From Nitrosovibrio sp. Nv6 (GTDB lineage: Bacteria; Pseudomonadota; Gammaproteobacteria; Burkholderiales; Nitrosomonadaceae), in assembly GCF_900110495.1 (NCBI RefSeq), contig NZ_FODX01000003.1, positions 208,498-272,497 of the forward strand: a DNA stretch of 64,000 nucleotides. The letters run 5' to 3'. Below are positions 40,004-51,195 of this stretch, piece after piece. The notes under the pieces were generated by a model. The model saw only the letters and a program-made list of their open reading frames with translations, was not told where the DNA came from and searched no databases. The first letter of the stretch is position 1. Every line of letters begins with the position of its first letter. A program made the position numbers and the translations under genes.

Positions 40004-42526
40004 ATGACTGATTCTGTAAAGAAATCTATTTTTGAGCATGAAAAAGGCGGGTTCGATATCGAGTCGATCAAACAGTCTCTCGCCAACTGTTTGACCTATT
40101 CGGTGGGCAAAGGACCCATTACCGCCACGGATCGCGACAGGTTCTTCGCTGCGGCGTATCTCGTGCGCAACCGCCTGATCGACCGCTGGATGGAAACCAT
40201 GCGCAGCTATTACGCTCATGACGTAAAACGGGTTTACTACTTTTCGCTGGAATTTCTAATGGGGCGGGCACTGATGAATGGTGTGCACAACCTCGGTTTC
40301 GACAGGCAGTTCCGTGAGGCACTAGACGAATTGGGGATCAATCTGGACGATGTGCGTGAAATAGAGCCAGATGCGGCATTGGGAAATGGCGGACTGGGCC
40401 GGTTGGCGGCCTGCTTTCTCGACTCCATGGCCACGCTCGACCTCCCCGGCTACGGCTACGGCATCCGTTATGAGTACGGCATGTTTGCTCAGCGCATCGA
40501 GGATGGGAGACAAGTCGAGCACCCGGATAACTGGCTGCGTTATGGCAACCCCTGGGAATTCCCCCGTCCGGAGGTGCTGCACCACGTTAAATTTCATGGC
40601 CGCGTGGTTCAATACGCGGAGCAGGGTGCGATGCGCTATCACTGGATCGATACCGATGATGTGATGGCCATGGCTTTTGACACCCCTGTCCCGGGCTATG
40701 ATACCCACACGGCCAACAACATGCGCTTATGGGCAGCCAAGGCGACGCGTGATTTCGAATTGCGCTATTTCAACGAGGGTAATTACGTCAAGGCGGTGGA
40801 GGATAAGAACGCCTCGGAAAATCTGTCCAAGGTGCTCTACCCTGATGACACTACGGCAATGGGACGCGAGTTGCGGCTGAAGCAGCAATACTTCTTCGTG
40901 TGTGCTTCATTACATGACATCCTGCGCCGGTATCGCAAGCATCAGGACAACTTCGATTCCCTGCCCGATAAAGTCGCGATCCAGTTGAACGATACGCATC
41001 CGGCAATTGCCATCCCCGAATTGATGCGTGTGCTCGTGGATTTGCATCATCTGGGGTGGGAGGAAGCGTGGACTATCACTACCCGCACTTTCGCCTATAC
41101 CAATCACACCCTGATGCCCGAGGCGCTCGAAACATGGCCGGTTGCCCTGTTCGAAAATGTGTTGCCTCGCCATTTACAGATCATTTATGAAATCAACCAT
41201 CGGTTTTTGAAAGACGTAATGCACCGATACCCAGGAGATACCGGAATTTTGCGGCGCATGTCCATCATCGACGAGTCGGGCGGAAGGCGAATCCGCATGG
41301 CGCACCTGGCGATTATTGGCAGCCACAAGGTAAACGGAGTAGCGCAAATTCATACCGAACTGATGAAGCAGACCATATTTTCGGACTTCGACCGCTTTTA
41401 TCCCGACAAGATCATCAATATAACCAATGGCATCACCCCTCGGCGCTGGCTGAACCAGGCCAATCGGCGTTTGGCCGAACTCATTTCTTCGCGCATCGGC
41501 TCCGGTTGGGTGAAGGACCTGGGTCAGTTGAAGCGCTTGGTACCGTTGGTTGAGGACACAACCTTCCGCAGCGAGTTCGCTGCTGCGAAGCGTGTGGACA
41601 AGGAGCATTTTGTTGCGATGGTGAAACAAAAGCTCAACATTGATATTAACGCGGATTCGCTGTTCGACGTTCAGATCAAACGTATTCACGAATACAAACG
41701 GCAGTTGCTAAACGTGCTGCATGTGGTGACGCTGTACAATCGCATTCGCCATAGGCCAGACATGGATCACATGCCGCGCACCGTAATTTTCGGAGGCAAG
41801 GCGGCGCCAGGTTATGCCATGGCCAAGCTCATCATCAAGCTTATTAACGATATTGCCGACATAGTGAATAATGACCCAAAGGTGGCCCACCGTTTGAAAG
41901 TGGTGTTCATACCCAATTACGACGTTTCGACTGCGGAAGAAATGATCCCGGCCGCGGATCTCTCGGAACAGATTTCCACCGCGGGCACGGAGGCATCGGG
42001 AACGGGAAACATGAAATTGGCATTGAATGGAGCGCTGACGATCGGCACTGCTGATGGCGCCAACATTGAAATCCGCGACGAAGTTGGAGAGGATAACATT
42101 TTCATATTCGGCCTCTCGGCGGCGGAGGTCGCCAAAATGAAAGCAAGCGGCTATCAACCCCGGGATTTCTACCATGCTAACGCGGAATTGCAGGCTGTGC
42201 TCGATATGATCGGTTCGGGTTTTTTCTCGCCGGATGAGCTGGATCGATTTAAACCAATTGTGGATTCGCTTTTACAATATGGCGACGAATATCTGCTGCT
42301 GGCGGATTATGCATCCTATGTCGCCTGTCAGAAAAAAGTTGAACTCGCATACCAGGATCAGGAGCAATGGGTACGCAAGGCGATCCTGAACGTTGCCAAT
42401 ATGGGCAAATTTTCCAGTGATCGTACCATCAAGCAGTATGCCTCCCAGATATGGAATGCGGAGCCGGTAGTACCTGAAGCGACGATTGATGAAAGTGGTG
42501 AATCGCTGATATCCACGAATTCATGA
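40004..42526 (+). CDS. glgP: Glycogen/alpha-glucan phosphorylase
   Basis: 840 residues, the usual length. It releases glucose-1-phosphate from glycogen. Motifs: VKRVYYFSLEFLMGRAL, EPDAALGNGGLGRLAACFLDSMATLDLPGYGYGIRYEYG-type region (seen in parts), LNDTHPAIAIPELMRVLVD, TNHTLMPEALETWP, KVNGVAQIHTELMK, NGITPRRWL and the PLP-lysine segment EASGTGNMKLALNGALTIGT. Its position between sdhA and sdhB, on the same strand, is unusual. The flanking gaps (223 and 148 bp) are larger than between other genes here, which suggests a later insertion into the sdh operon. Confidence 0.97.
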   Translation: MTDSVKKSIFEHEKGGFDIESIKQSLANCLTYSVGKGPITATDRDRFFAAAYLVRNRLIDRWMETMRSYYAHDVKRVYYFSLEFLMGRALMNGVHNLGFDRQFREALDELGINLDDVREIEPDAALGNGGLGRLAACFLDSMATLDLPGYGYGIRYEYGMFAQRIEDGRQVEHPDNWLRYGNPWEFPRPEVLHHVKFHGRVVQYAEQGAMRYHWIDTDDVMAMAFDTPVPGYDTHTANNMRLWAAKATRDFELRYFNEGNYVKAVEDKNASENLSKVLYPDDTTAMGRELRLKQQYFFVCASLHDILRRYRKHQDNFDSLPDKVAIQLNDTHPAIAIPELMRVLVDLHHLGWEEAWTITTRTFAYTNHTLMPEALETWPVALFENVLPRHLQIIYEINHRFLKDVMHRYPGDTGILRRMSIIDESGGRRIRMAHLAIIGSHKVNGVAQIHTELMKQTIFSDFDRFYPDKIINITNGITPRRWLNQANRRLAELISSRIGSGWVKDLGQLKRLVPLVEDTTFRSEFAAAKRVDKEHFVAMVKQKLNIDINADSLFDVQIKRIHEYKRQLLNVLHVVTLYNRIRHRPDMDHMPRTVIFGGKAAPGYAMAKLIIKLINDIADIVNNDPKVAHRLKVVFIPNYDVSTAEEMIPAADLSEQISTAGTEASGTGNMKLALNGALTIGTADGANIEIRDEVGEDNIFIFGLSAAEVAKMKASGYQPRDFYHANAELQAVLDMIGSGFFSPDELDRFKPIVDSLLQYGDEYLLLADYASYVACQKKVELAYQDQEQWVRKAILNVANMGKFSSDRTIKQYASQIWNAEPVVPEATIDESGESLISTNS

Positions 42527-42674
42527 ATCCATCGAGGGCTCGAATTAAGTTGCAGATTTTCAAGAATTCCGGAGAAATGATGTTTCGATTATGTCGGACT
42601 TATTATGCTGATGGAATCTAGTGTTCTTCGTAACCAATTACTAATCCGCTAATTCATAAATCAAGGAATCGGCC

Positions 42675-43370
42675 ATGAGATTCTCGATCTACCGCTTCGA
42701 TCCGGACAAGGATGAGAAGCCTTACATGCAGGATTACGACGTTGTACTGGAGCCGGCAGACAGAATGCTGCTGGATGCGCTGGTACGAATCAAGACAGTG
42801 GATGACAGCTTGAGTCTGCGGCGATCCTGCCGCGAAGGGGTTTGCGGATCGGACGGAATGAACATCAACGGACGCAACGGACTGGCTTGCATCACCCCGG
42901 TTGCCGGATTGAAAGAGCCGGTGGAACTGCGCCCTTTGCCGGGACTGCCGGTGATACGCGACCTGATCGTGGATATGACGCAATTTTTCAAGCAATATCA
43001 CTCAATCAAGCCTTACCTCATCAACAACGACCCCCCGCCCGAAACCGAGCGACTGCAATCGCCTGAGGAAAGGGCGCAGCTGGATGGACTGTATGAATGC
43101 ATACTCTGCGCATGCTGCTCTACAGCGTGTCCTTCATTCTGGTGGAATCCCGATAAATTCGTGGGTCCTGCCGGACTGTTGCAGGCATACCGCTTTCTCG
43201 CGGATAGCCGCGACCAGGCAACTGCCGAACGGCTGGATTATCTGGAAGATCCGTATCGCCTGTTCCGCTGCCATTCCATCATGAACTGCGTGGATGTGTG
43301 CCCCAAGGATTTGAATCCAACCAGGGCCATCGGCCGGATCAAGGACATGATGGTGAAAAGAACCGTATGA
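42675..43370 (+). CDS. sdhB: Succinate dehydrogenase iron-sulfur subunit
   Basis: 231 residues. Passes electrons from SdhA to quinone through three Fe-S clusters. [2Fe-2S] Cys in [24 protein letters not shown]; [4Fe-4S] and [3Fe-4S] Cys in [28 protein letters not shown] and [23 protein letters not shown] lies 9 nt before the ATG. Although its partner sdhA is 2.9 kb upstream behind glgP, the protein shows no defect. ATGA overlap with sdhE. Confidence 0.97.
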   Translation: MRFSIYRFDPDKDEKPYMQDYDVVLEPADRMLLDALVRIKTVDDSLSLRRSCREGVCGSDGMNINGRNGLACITPVAGLKEPVELRPLPGLPVIRDLIVDMTQFFKQYHSIKPYLINNDPPPETERLQSPEERAQLDGLYECILCACCSTACPSFWWNPDKFVGPAGLLQAYRFLADSRDQATAERLDYLEDPYRLFRCHSIMNCVDVCPKDLNPTRAIGRIKDMMVKRTV

Positions 43371-43597
43371 AAAAACTGGAGCGTGCCCGCTGGCGCTGCC
43401 GGCGTGGTCTGCTGGAACTGGATATTGTGCTGCAAAGGTTTATGGACGAGTATTACGCTAAACTCGACGAAGCGGAGCTCGAGCAATTCGAAACCCTGCT
43501 GGACCTTCCCGATAATGACTTATGGGATATGATTAACCTGAAAGAAACAGGGAACGGAAACCTGCAACCTGTACTGCGTCTGCTACAAAAAGTTTAA
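43367..43597 (+). CDS. sdhE: FAD assembly factor SdhE
   Basis: 76 residues from ATG 43367, overlapping the sdhB stop (ATGA). The family motif [11 protein letters not shown] (RGxxELD) around residues 12-22 is present, followed by the helical [29 protein letters not shown]. SdhE (YgfY/Sdh5) promotes covalent attachment of FAD to SdhA. Length and position after sdhB are standard. Confidence 0.94.
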   Translation: MKKLERARWRCRRGLLELDIVLQRFMDEYYAKLDEAELEQFETLLDLPDNDLWDMINLKETGNGNLQPVLRLLQKV

Positions 43598-43620
43598 ACG
43601 TATCGCAGCTTTTACCGGAA

Positions 43621-44943
43621 ATGAAAACAATGGGGAACAACATGGAACACAAACGTAGCGCGACTCTCGATCTGGGTAATGGCAGCGAACCGCTGGAATT
43701 TCCGATCCTGTCCGGCAGCATGGGGCCGGATGTGGTGGATTTTCGCAAGTTGCACGCCAGAGGCGGTGTGTTTACCTATGATCCCGGCTTCCTCTCCACT
43801 GCCAGCAGCAGTTCCGCGATAACTTTTATCGACGGCGACGAGGGCGTTCTGCTTTATCGAGGTTATCCGATTGAACAATTGGCAAAGCATTGCGATTTCA
43901 TGGAAGTCTGTTATTTGCTGATGAATGGAGAACTGCCTAATAGTGCTCAAAAACAGTCGTTCGACAATACCATCAAGGAACATACGATGGTGCACGAGCA
44001 ACTCGCCCGTTTTTATACCGGCTTTCGCCGCGATGCCCATCCCATGGCGGTAATGGTCGGTGTGGTCGGCGCGTTGTCGGCGTTTTATCACGATGCGATG
44101 GATATTTCCGACGCCGGGCACCGTGAGCTGTCCGCCTTCCGGCTGATAGCGAAATTACCGACGATTACCGCCATGACCTATAAATACAACATCGGCCAGC
44201 CTTTCATTTATCCGCGCAACAACCTTAACTACACAGAAAACTTCATGCATATGATGTTCGCCACGCCCGCCGAGGAATATCAATCGAACCGGGTATTGGC
44301 GCGGGCCCTGGACCGCATCCTGATTCTGCATGCCGATCACGAGCAGAATGCCTCCACTTCCACTGTGCGGCTCGCCGGATCCAGCGGCGCAAACCCGTTT
44401 GCCTGCATTTCCGCGGGTATTGCCTGCCTATGGGGCCCGGCGCATGGCGGAGCGAATGAAGCCTGTCTCAATATGCTGGAGGAAATCGGCGACGATTCGC
44501 GCATCGGCGAGTATATCGCCCGCGCAAAAGACAAGGACGATCCTTTCAGGTTGGTGGGATTCGGCCACCGCGTATACAAAAATTTCGACCCCCGCGCAAC
44601 ATTGATGCGCGAAACCTGCCACGAAGTGCTGGATGAACTGGGGCTGCACGATGATCCCTTGTTCAAGCTTGCGCTTAAGCTGGAGAAAATCGCACTGGAA
44701 GATGAATATTTCATTTCCCGGAAACTTTATCCCAATGTCGATTTTTATTCCGGCATCGTGCAGCGCGCACTGGGCATCCCGGTCTCCATGTTCACTGCCA
44801 TATTCACCACCGCCCGCACTGTAGGCTGGATTGCGCAATGGAGTGAAATGATCGCCGACCCCGACTACAAGATCGGACGGCCGCGCCAGCTTTATACGGG
44901 CGCCGTTACCCGGGATGTGGTTCCGATTGCATCGCGAAAATAA
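43621..44943 (+). CDS. gltA: Citrate synthase, type II
   Basis: 440 residues from ATG 43621 (ATG 43642 is also possible). Condenses acetyl-CoA and oxaloacetate. The length, the N-terminal beta domain ([31 protein letters not shown] in parts) and the motifs [69 protein letters not shown] in parts, [13 protein letters not shown] and [17 protein letters not shown] place it with the NADH-regulated hexameric Gram-negative enzymes. Catalytic His, His and Asp are all visible. 23 nt after sdhE. Confidence 0.97.
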   Translation: MKTMGNNMEHKRSATLDLGNGSEPLEFPILSGSMGPDVVDFRKLHARGGVFTYDPGFLSTASSSSAITFIDGDEGVLLYRGYPIEQLAKHCDFMEVCYLLMNGELPNSAQKQSFDNTIKEHTMVHEQLARFYTGFRRDAHPMAVMVGVVGALSAFYHDAMDISDAGHRELSAFRLIAKLPTITAMTYKYNIGQPFIYPRNNLNYTENFMHMMFATPAEEYQSNRVLARALDRILILHADHEQNASTSTVRLAGSSGANPFACISAGIACLWGPAHGGANEACLNMLEEIGDDSRIGEYIARAKDKDDPFRLVGFGHRVYKNFDPRATLMRETCHEVLDELGLHDDPLFKLALKLEKIALEDEYFISRKLYPNVDFYSGIVQRALGIPVSMFTAIFTTARTVGWIAQWSEMIADPDYKIGRPRQLYTGAVTRDVVPIASRK

Positions 44944-44974
44944 TCCGCTTTGCCAAACGTCGAGGTCTTTGGCC

Positions 44975-47842
44975 ATGATGAAGCAATTGTTCGAGAATTC
45001 TCTACTGTTCGGCGCGAATGCGCCCTTCGTTGAAGGGCTTTACGAACAATACCTCCAGAATCCGGAATCCGTTCCATCGGAATGGCACAACTATTTCGAT
45101 AAACTGCAACGGGCAAACCAGGGGACGGGACCGGCTGGACGGGCTGCTCGTGATGTTCCGCATGGGCCGGTGATCGAGTCGTTCATCCGGCTGGCGAAGG
45201 AACACCCGCGCCGCGCTGGCCAGGTAGCAGCTCAGGAAGCAGTTCAGGGCGAGCGCATTCTGACGACAGAACGCAAGCAGGTATCTGTGCTGCAGATGAT
45301 AAATGCATACCGTTTTCTCGGCGTGCGCCATGCTGATCTCGACCCTCTGAAACACCAGGAGAAACCGCACGTTTCCGAACTCGATCCCGCATTTTACGGC
45401 TTGACCGAGGCGGACATGAACACGGTTTTCGGAACCGGTTCCTTGATCGGCCCGCCTCGTGCATCGCTCGGGGATATTTTACAGACACTGCGGCAAACGT
45501 ATTGCGGCAGTATCGGGGTCGAGTACATGTACATTACCGATACCGAGCAAAAACGCTGGATACAAGGCCGTATCGAAGGATCGCGCGCGCAGCCAAATTA
45601 TCCCGCCGAATATAAACGTCATATTCTGGAGCGCCTCAACGCGGCGGAGGGTCTGGAAAAATATCTGCATACACGCTATGTGGGGCAGAAACGCTTCTCC
45701 GGCGAAGGCGGCGAAAGCCTGATCCCGTTATTGGACAATCTGCTGCAGCGCGCCGGCCGGATGGGCGTGCAGCAGATGGTTATCGGCATGGCGCATCGCG
45801 GACGGCTTAACGTGCTGGTCAACACCTTGGGCAAGGTACCGGCCGACCTGTTCCAGGAATTTGAAGGCAAGCATGTGCACGAACTGACTGAAGGCGATGT
45901 CAAATACCATCAGGGCTTTTCCTCCGCTGTCTCCACAACTGGCGGGATAATGGGACTCTCGCTGGCGTTCAATCCGTCGCATCTGGAAATTGTAGATCCG
46001 GTGGTTCAAGGTTCCGTACGCGCCCGTCAGCACCGCCTTAAGGACAGGGAAGGCGACCTGGTATTACCTGTGCTGCTGCATGGCGACGCCGCATACTCCG
46101 CCCAGGGCGTGGTAATGGAGACCCTGAATCTGTCGCAGACGCGTGGATATGGAACCGGCGGTACGGTGCATATCATCATCAATAACCAGATCGGGTTCAC
46201 AACGTCTGATCCACGCGATGCACGTTCCACACTTTATTGCACCGACGTGTCGAAAATGATTGAGGCGCCTATTTTCCACGTCAATGGTGACGATCCCGAA
46301 GCAGTCGTCATGGTGACTGAAATCGCGCTGGACTTCCGGATGAAGTTTCATAAGGATGTCGTCGTGGATATGGTTTGCTTCCGCACCCTTGGCCATAATG
46401 AACAGGACGAACCAATGGTGACTCAGCCATTGATGTACAAGATTATTGCCCGCCATCCCGGTACGCGCAAACGCTATGCCGATAAACTGGAAAGCGAAGG
46501 TGTTATCAGTGCCGGCCAGGCTGAGCAGATGATGAAGGCCTATCGTGACGACATGGACGCGGGCCGCAACCCCAATAAAACCATAATTTATGGTTATAAA
46601 TCACCGAATGCCGTGGACTGGACTCCCTTTCTGGAGGATAACAAGTGGGATGCAAAGGTGCAGACCGGGCTGCCGATAACAGAATTGAAGAAACTGGCCC
46701 AGCGACTGACGGATATTCCGGAAAAATTCAAACTGCACGCCCGGGTGGAAAAGATCATCGCCGACCGCCGCTCGATGGGCGAGGGAAAACTACCGCTTGA
46801 TTGGGGAATGGCTGAAAATCTTGCGTATGCGGCGCTTCTGAAGGACGGCTATGCGGTGCGCGTCTCGGGACAGGATTCGGGACGAGGGACTTTTTTTCAT
46901 CGCCATGCTGTACTGCATGATCAGAACCGGGAGCGATGGAACGAAGGCACATATGTTCCGCTGCGGCACATCGCACCGGCACAGGCTGATTTCGTGATAA
47001 TCGATTCAGTATTGTCGGAAGAAGCCGTACTCGGCTTCGAATACGGCTATGCTACCGCGGAACCGAATGAACTGGTTGTTTGGGAGGCGCAGTTTGGCGA
47101 TTTCGCCAATGGTGCCCAGGTGGTGATAGACCAGTTTATCGCGTCGGGGGAAGCCAAATGGGGCCGGCTGTGCGGTCTGGTGATGATGCTTCCGCATGGC
47201 TATGAAGGCCAGGGGCCTGAACACTCCTCGGCACGTCCGGAACGCTATCTGCAGTTATGTGCGGAATACAATATCCAGGTTTGTGTTCCATCCACGCCCG
47301 CACAGATGTTTCATCTGCTTCGGCGCCAAATGATCCGGCCGCTGCGCAAGCCTTTGATCATCATGAGCCCGAAAAGTCTGCTGCGGCACAAGGAATCGGT
47401 GTCGAGCCTCGAAGATCTCGCTAATGGCGGTTTTCAGAACGTCATTCCCGAAGTGGAAAAGCTTGATTCCGCAAATGTACGGCGCATGATTGCGTGCAGC
47501 GGGAGGGTATATTATGACCTGCTGGCCTATCGTCGGAAGCATGAAATCAAGGACGTGGCGATTATCCGTGTCGAGCAATTGTATCCCTTTCCCCATGATG
47601 ATTTCCAGATTGAAGTCGAGCGCTATCCCCAAGCCAAAGATATACTCTGGTGTCAGGAAGAGCCCGGCAATCAGGGGGCATGGCATCGCATCCAGCACTA
47701 TCTGATGCGGCACAAGCGTCCCGATCAGGTTTTAGGCTGCGCATTCCGCCCCTCGTCGGCGTCTCCGGCGGTAGGGTATCTGGCAAAACACAACTTTCAG
47801 CAGAACGAGCTGATAGTAGCGGCGTTTCGCGAAGAAATTTAA
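44975..47842 (+). CDS. sucA: 2-oxoglutarate dehydrogenase E1 component
   Basis: 955 residues from ATG 44975, with GAGG about 11 nt upstream and the typical N-terminus ([23 protein letters not shown]). ThDP-dependent decarboxylation of 2-oxoglutarate and transfer to lipoyl-SucB. Motifs: [69 protein letters not shown], the ThDP/Mg motif region [51 protein letters not shown] and [24 protein letters not shown]. Slightly longer than E. coli SucA (933). Confidence 0.97.
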   Translation: MMKQLFENSLLFGANAPFVEGLYEQYLQNPESVPSEWHNYFDKLQRANQGTGPAGRAARDVPHGPVIESFIRLAKEHPRRAGQVAAQEAVQGERILTTERKQVSVLQMINAYRFLGVRHADLDPLKHQEKPHVSELDPAFYGLTEADMNTVFGTGSLIGPPRASLGDILQTLRQTYCGSIGVEYMYITDTEQKRWIQGRIEGSRAQPNYPAEYKRHILERLNAAEGLEKYLHTRYVGQKRFSGEGGESLIPLLDNLLQRAGRMGVQQMVIGMAHRGRLNVLVNTLGKVPADLFQEFEGKHVHELTEGDVKYHQGFSSAVSTTGGIMGLSLAFNPSHLEIVDPVVQGSVRARQHRLKDREGDLVLPVLLHGDAAYSAQGVVMETLNLSQTRGYGTGGTVHIIINNQIGFTTSDPRDARSTLYCTDVSKMIEAPIFHVNGDDPEAVVMVTEIALDFRMKFHKDVVVDMVCFRTLGHNEQDEPMVTQPLMYKIIARHPGTRKRYADKLESEGVISAGQAEQMMKAYRDDMDAGRNPNKTIIYGYKSPNAVDWTPFLEDNKWDAKVQTGLPITELKKLAQRLTDIPEKFKLHARVEKIIADRRSMGEGKLPLDWGMAENLAYAALLKDGYAVRVSGQDSGRGTFFHRHAVLHDQNRERWNEGTYVPLRHIAPAQADFVIIDSVLSEEAVLGFEYGYATAEPNELVVWEAQFGDFANGAQVVIDQFIASGEAKWGRLCGLVMMLPHGYEGQGPEHSSARPERYLQLCAEYNIQVCVPSTPAQMFHLLRRQMIRPLRKPLIIMSPKSLLRHKESVSSLEDLANGGFQNVIPEVEKLDSANVRRMIACSGRVYYDLLAYRRKHEIKDVAIIRVEQLYPFPHDDFQIEVERYPQAKDILWCQEEPGNQGAWHRIQHYLMRHKRPDQVLGCAFRPSSASPAVGYLAKHNFQQNELIVAAFREEI

Positions 47843-47859
47843 GACAAAGGGGAAGGATT

Positions 47860-49173
47860 ATGCTCGTCGATGTCAAAGTTCCCGTGCTATCCGAATCGGT
47901 AGCGGAAGCCACTCTACTTTCCTGGCATAAAAAAGAGGGCGAACAGGTTGATCGTGATCAAAATCTGATCGATGTTGAAACCGATAAAGTCGTGCTCGAA
48001 TTGCCGGCGCCCGCTACAGGAGTGCTGACAAAAATCATCAAGGGGGATGGGGCGACAGTGGCAGGCGGCGAAACCATCGCCACCATAGACACCGAAGCTG
48101 CCCCAGCGGAGGCTGAAGTCGCTTCGGCTGAGGCCGAAGCCGTGCCAGCGGGGGGCAAAGCAGCTCCAGCTGATACCAAAGCGGTCGCAGCGCCGACCGC
48201 CGCCCCATCGGGTGCAGAATCCGTCTCGGCGCCACCCTCAGCCACCACGGAAGCCCCGATGATGCCCGCGGCACAGAATATGGCGGCACAGGCAAATCTC
48301 ACGGCAGAGGAAATCAGTTCCATCAAAGGCAGTGGACGGGACGGTCGCATTACCAAGGAGGATGTAGCGGCCCAGGTGGAAAAGAAACGGGCTTCTTCTG
48401 TCCAGCCATCCCCCCCGGTCTCTCCGGCAGCCCGGCCCGTTTCCACAGCAGCCGCGCCTGCGCATGCGGGCAATCGCACCGAACAGCGGGTGCCCATGTC
48501 GCGGTTGCGGGCGCGCATCGCCGAGCGGCTCGTACAATCGCAATCCACCGCCGCGATACTCACCACTTTCAACGAAGTCAACATGCAGGCGGTCATGGAT
48601 CTGCGTGCCCGCTACAAGGAAAAATTCGAGAAAGAGCATGGCGTCAAGCTCGGCATTATGTCTTTTTTTGTCAAGGCGGCAGTCGCAGCGCTGAAAAAAT
48701 TCCCCATTGTCAACGCATCGGTTGATGGAAACGATATCGTCTACCATGGTTATTACGACATAGGCATCGCCGTAAGCAGCCCGCGCGGATTGGTGGTTCC
48801 GATTATTCGGGACGCAGACTCTCTGTCTCAGGCGGAAATTGAAAGGCAGATTGCTGATTTCGGCAAACGCGCTCTGGACGGCAAACTAACCATTGAAGAG
48901 TTGACCGGGGGCACCTTCTCGATCACCAATGGCGGTGTGTTCGGTTCGATGCTTTCAACCCCCATTATCAATCCGCCGCAAAGCGCGATTCTCGGCATTC
49001 ATGCCACGAAAGAGCGCCCAGTGGCCGAAAATGGGCAAGTGGTGATCCGACCCATGTGTTACCTCGCGCTTTCTTACGATCACCGGATTGTGGACGGGCG
49101 GGAAGCGGTGCTTTCTTTAGTGGCAATGAAAGAGGCACTGGAATATCCGATGAGTCCGTTGCTGGAAGCCTGA
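47860..49173 (+). CDS. sucB: Dihydrolipoyl succinyltransferase, E2 of 2-oxoglutarate dehydrogenase
   Basis: 437 residues from ATG 47860, preceded by GGGGAAGG. Domains in order: lipoyl domain (residues 1-77, lipoyl Lys in [10 protein letters not shown]), an Ala/Glu/Pro linker with EA repeats (about 80-140), the peripheral subunit-binding domain ([23 protein letters not shown]), a second linker, and the catalytic domain (about 205-437) with [14 protein letters not shown], including the catalytic His and Asp. 17 nt after sucA. Followed by a strong intrinsic terminator. Confidence 0.97.
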   Translation: MLVDVKVPVLSESVAEATLLSWHKKEGEQVDRDQNLIDVETDKVVLELPAPATGVLTKIIKGDGATVAGGETIATIDTEAAPAEAEVASAEAEAVPAGGKAAPADTKAVAAPTAAPSGAESVSAPPSATTEAPMMPAAQNMAAQANLTAEEISSIKGSGRDGRITKEDVAAQVEKKRASSVQPSPPVSPAARPVSTAAAPAHAGNRTEQRVPMSRLRARIAERLVQSQSTAAILTTFNEVNMQAVMDLRARYKEKFEKEHGVKLGIMSFFVKAAVAALKKFPIVNASVDGNDIVYHGYYDIGIAVSSPRGLVVPIIRDADSLSQAEIERQIADFGKRALDGKLTIEELTGGTFSITNGGVFGSMLSTPIINPPQSAILGIHATKERPVAENGQVVIRPMCYLALSYDHRIVDGREAVLSLVAMKEALEYPMSPLLEA

Positions 49174-49199
49174 AGCCAATAAGCGTAAATCGCGGTCTC

Positions 49200-49236
49200 G
49201 GGAAACAGATTTGCTTATGTCTGTTTCCCTGTTTTT
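49200..49236 (+). terminator. Intrinsic terminator/attenuator between sucB and lpdA
   Basis: GGGAAACAGA (49200-49209), 10-nt loop, TCTGTTTCCC (49220-49229), then TGTTTTT. A perfect 10-bp stem with a T-run, 26 nt after the sucB stop and about 16 nt before the lpdA ATG. It should reduce read-through into lpdA. Confidence 0.85.
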
Positions 49237-49251
49237 GCATGAGTGAAAAAT

Positions 49252-50721
49252 ATGTCGAAATCTTTTGATGTCGCGGTAATCGGCGCGGGCCCCGGCGGCT
49301 ACGTGGCGGCAATCCGTTGCGCCCAATTAGGGCTCACTACCGTTTGTATAGATGAATGGAAAAATCCACAGGGCAAACCCAGCCTCGGCGGAACCTGCCT
49401 GAATGTCGGCTGCATTCCCTCAAAGGCGCTCCTTGAATCGTCCGAGAATTACGAACGTGCCGCGCATAAATTCTCTGCTCATGGAATCAAAGTGGAAGGT
49501 CTGTCAGTGGACATCCCGGTAATGATGTCGCGCAAGGACAAAATCGTCGCGGGCTTCACCGGTGGCGTCGCCATGCTGCTCAAAAAAAATAAAGTCGCGT
49601 CGATGCATGGATGTGGAACTTTGCTCAAGGCCAGCAAAGACGAGAGCGGCAGCCATGATGTCTGGCAAATCGAGGTGAAGAACGGGGACGAGACCGACAC
49701 CGTCGAGGCAAAACACATCATCATCGCCACGGGCTCAACACCGCGCACGCTGCCGTTTGCCCCTGTGGACAATGAGCGAATACTGGACAATACCGGCGCA
49801 CTGGCGATGACAGAAGCGCCAAAGCGGCTGGGTGTGATTGGCGCAGGCGTGATCGGCCTGGAAATGGGCAGTCTGTGGCGGAGACTCGGTTCAGAAGTCA
49901 CCATTCTTGAAGCACTGCCCGGCTTTCTTTTGGCGGCCGATGAGCAAGTGGCAAAAGAAGCGCGAAAAATCTTCACCAGAGAATCTGGTCTGATCATACA
50001 AACCGGTATCAAAATAAGCGGGATCAAAACCAACAAAAAAAGTATCACGGTTGAGTATACCGACGCCGAGGGTACCGGGAATACCGGGGAGAGTGCGCAA
50101 AAACTGGAAGTGGATAAACTGATTATCGCGGTTGGCCGTGTTCCGAATACGGCTGGACTGGGAGTAGAAAATGTCGGGCTGAAATTGGATGATCGCGGTT
50201 ACATTGAAGTGGACAGCAATTGCCGCACTAATCTGCCTGATGTATATGCTGTAGGAGACGTAGTGCGCGGACCTATGCTTGCGCATAAGGCTTCCGAGGA
50301 AGGCGTCGCGGTTGCCGAAACCATTGCTGGGCATAAGGGACACGTAAATCTGGACACAATCCCATGGGTAATCTACACCTCGCCGGAAATTGCCTGGGTG
50401 GGCAAAAACGAGCGGGAGTTGAAAGCGGCAGGGGTTCAATATAAAGCGGGACAGTTTCCTTTCATGGCTAACGGCCGCGCACGCGCGCTCGGAGAGACGG
50501 GTGGCTTCGTCAAAGTACTGGCGGACGCGGAAACCGACCGAATTCTGGGTATCCACATGATTGGCCCCTACGTTTCCGAAATGATCGCCGAAGCGGTAGT
50601 GGCGATGGAGTTTGCGTCCAGCAGTGAAGACATCGCCCGCATCGTTCACGCCCATCCCTCGCTTTCGGAAGTATTGCATGAGGCGGCGCTGGGGGTGGAT
50701 AAACGCGCGATTCATATATAA
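49252..50721 (+). CDS. lpdA: Dihydrolipoyl dehydrogenase (E3)
   Basis: 489 residues from ATG 49252; a GTG at 49243 adds three residues and overlaps the terminator tail. Reoxidises dihydrolipoyl groups with NAD+. Motifs: VAVIGAGPGGYVAAIRCAQLG (FAD), the redox disulfide GGTCLNVGCIPSKALL, the NAD-binding LGVIGAGVIGLEMGSLWRRLG, VYAVGDVVRGPMLAHKASEEG and the catalytic His-Glu in HAHPSLSEVLHEA. No strong ribosome binding site is seen, because the upstream space is taken by the terminator hairpin. Confidence 0.97.
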   Translation: MSKSFDVAVIGAGPGGYVAAIRCAQLGLTTVCIDEWKNPQGKPSLGGTCLNVGCIPSKALLESSENYERAAHKFSAHGIKVEGLSVDIPVMMSRKDKIVAGFTGGVAMLLKKNKVASMHGCGTLLKASKDESGSHDVWQIEVKNGDETDTVEAKHIIIATGSTPRTLPFAPVDNERILDNTGALAMTEAPKRLGVIGAGVIGLEMGSLWRRLGSEVTILEALPGFLLAADEQVAKEARKIFTRESGLIIQTGIKISGIKTNKKSITVEYTDAEGTGNTGESAQKLEVDKLIIAVGRVPNTAGLGVENVGLKLDDRGYIEVDSNCRTNLPDVYAVGDVVRGPMLAHKASEEGVAVAETIAGHKGHVNLDTIPWVIYTSPEIAWVGKNERELKAAGVQYKAGQFPFMANGRARALGETGGFVKVLADAETDRILGIHMIGPYVSEMIAEAVVAMEFASSSEDIARIVHAHPSLSEVLHEAALGVDKRAIHI

Positions 50722-50830
50722 GGTTGTCAGGCCTGAATTTGTGCCGTCCCTGCTCCCTTACTTTCGCTTCCTACTTTTACCTGGAGCAATAATTACTGTA
50801 AGAGTTTAATTCTCGACAACCGCGGGATAT

Positions 50831-51142
50831 GGACAGGATGCTGAGGCACCATTGTTCCGGCAGTTCAAGAACAATGTGCACGGCACGCCCAGACCGCATT
50901 ACGCCAAGCTCAGCCTATACCAAGATATACTGAAGTCCTCAACGAGTTCGACATCCCAGGCGAGACAGGGAGCCGCACCTGATGCAGCGACAACCGCAAC
51001 CAGTGCGCTGTGCTGGATAACGAGTCGGCTATTGCCAAGGTGCAGGAAGTAACTGGGTACGCCAATATCGCGACCACGAGGATCTACGATCATGGCGCGA
51101 CGCGGCCGGAGAATTAGTCCGATCTTTAATGTGGCGCACTAA
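50831..51142 (+). pseudogene. Relic of a tyrosine recombinase/integrase (C-terminal part)
   Basis: Degraded end of a phage-type integrase. The first part reads APLFRQFKNNVHGT, then DAATTATSAL, then after a frameshift LDNESAIAKVQEVTGYANIA, immediately followed by TTRIYDHGATRPEN; a further 1-nt insertion (TAG, 51115-51117) is needed to continue as SPIFNVAH and stop at TAA 51140-51142. This matches the C-terminal catalytic region of integrases ending HANIATTRIYDHR.TRPEDSP; the catalytic Tyr is the one in TTRIYDH. At least two frameshifts and the missing N-terminal half make it non-functional. Confidence 0.82.
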
Positions 51143-51195
51143 CTGGTGCTCGAACGGCCTATAGGAGCTTCAGTTGTCGTGCCGCGCGATATACG

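Noticed and set aside
49891..50715. 274-codon minus-strand frame opposite lpdA
   Set aside because: Shadow of the lpdA coding sequence, which has all expected catalytic motifs.
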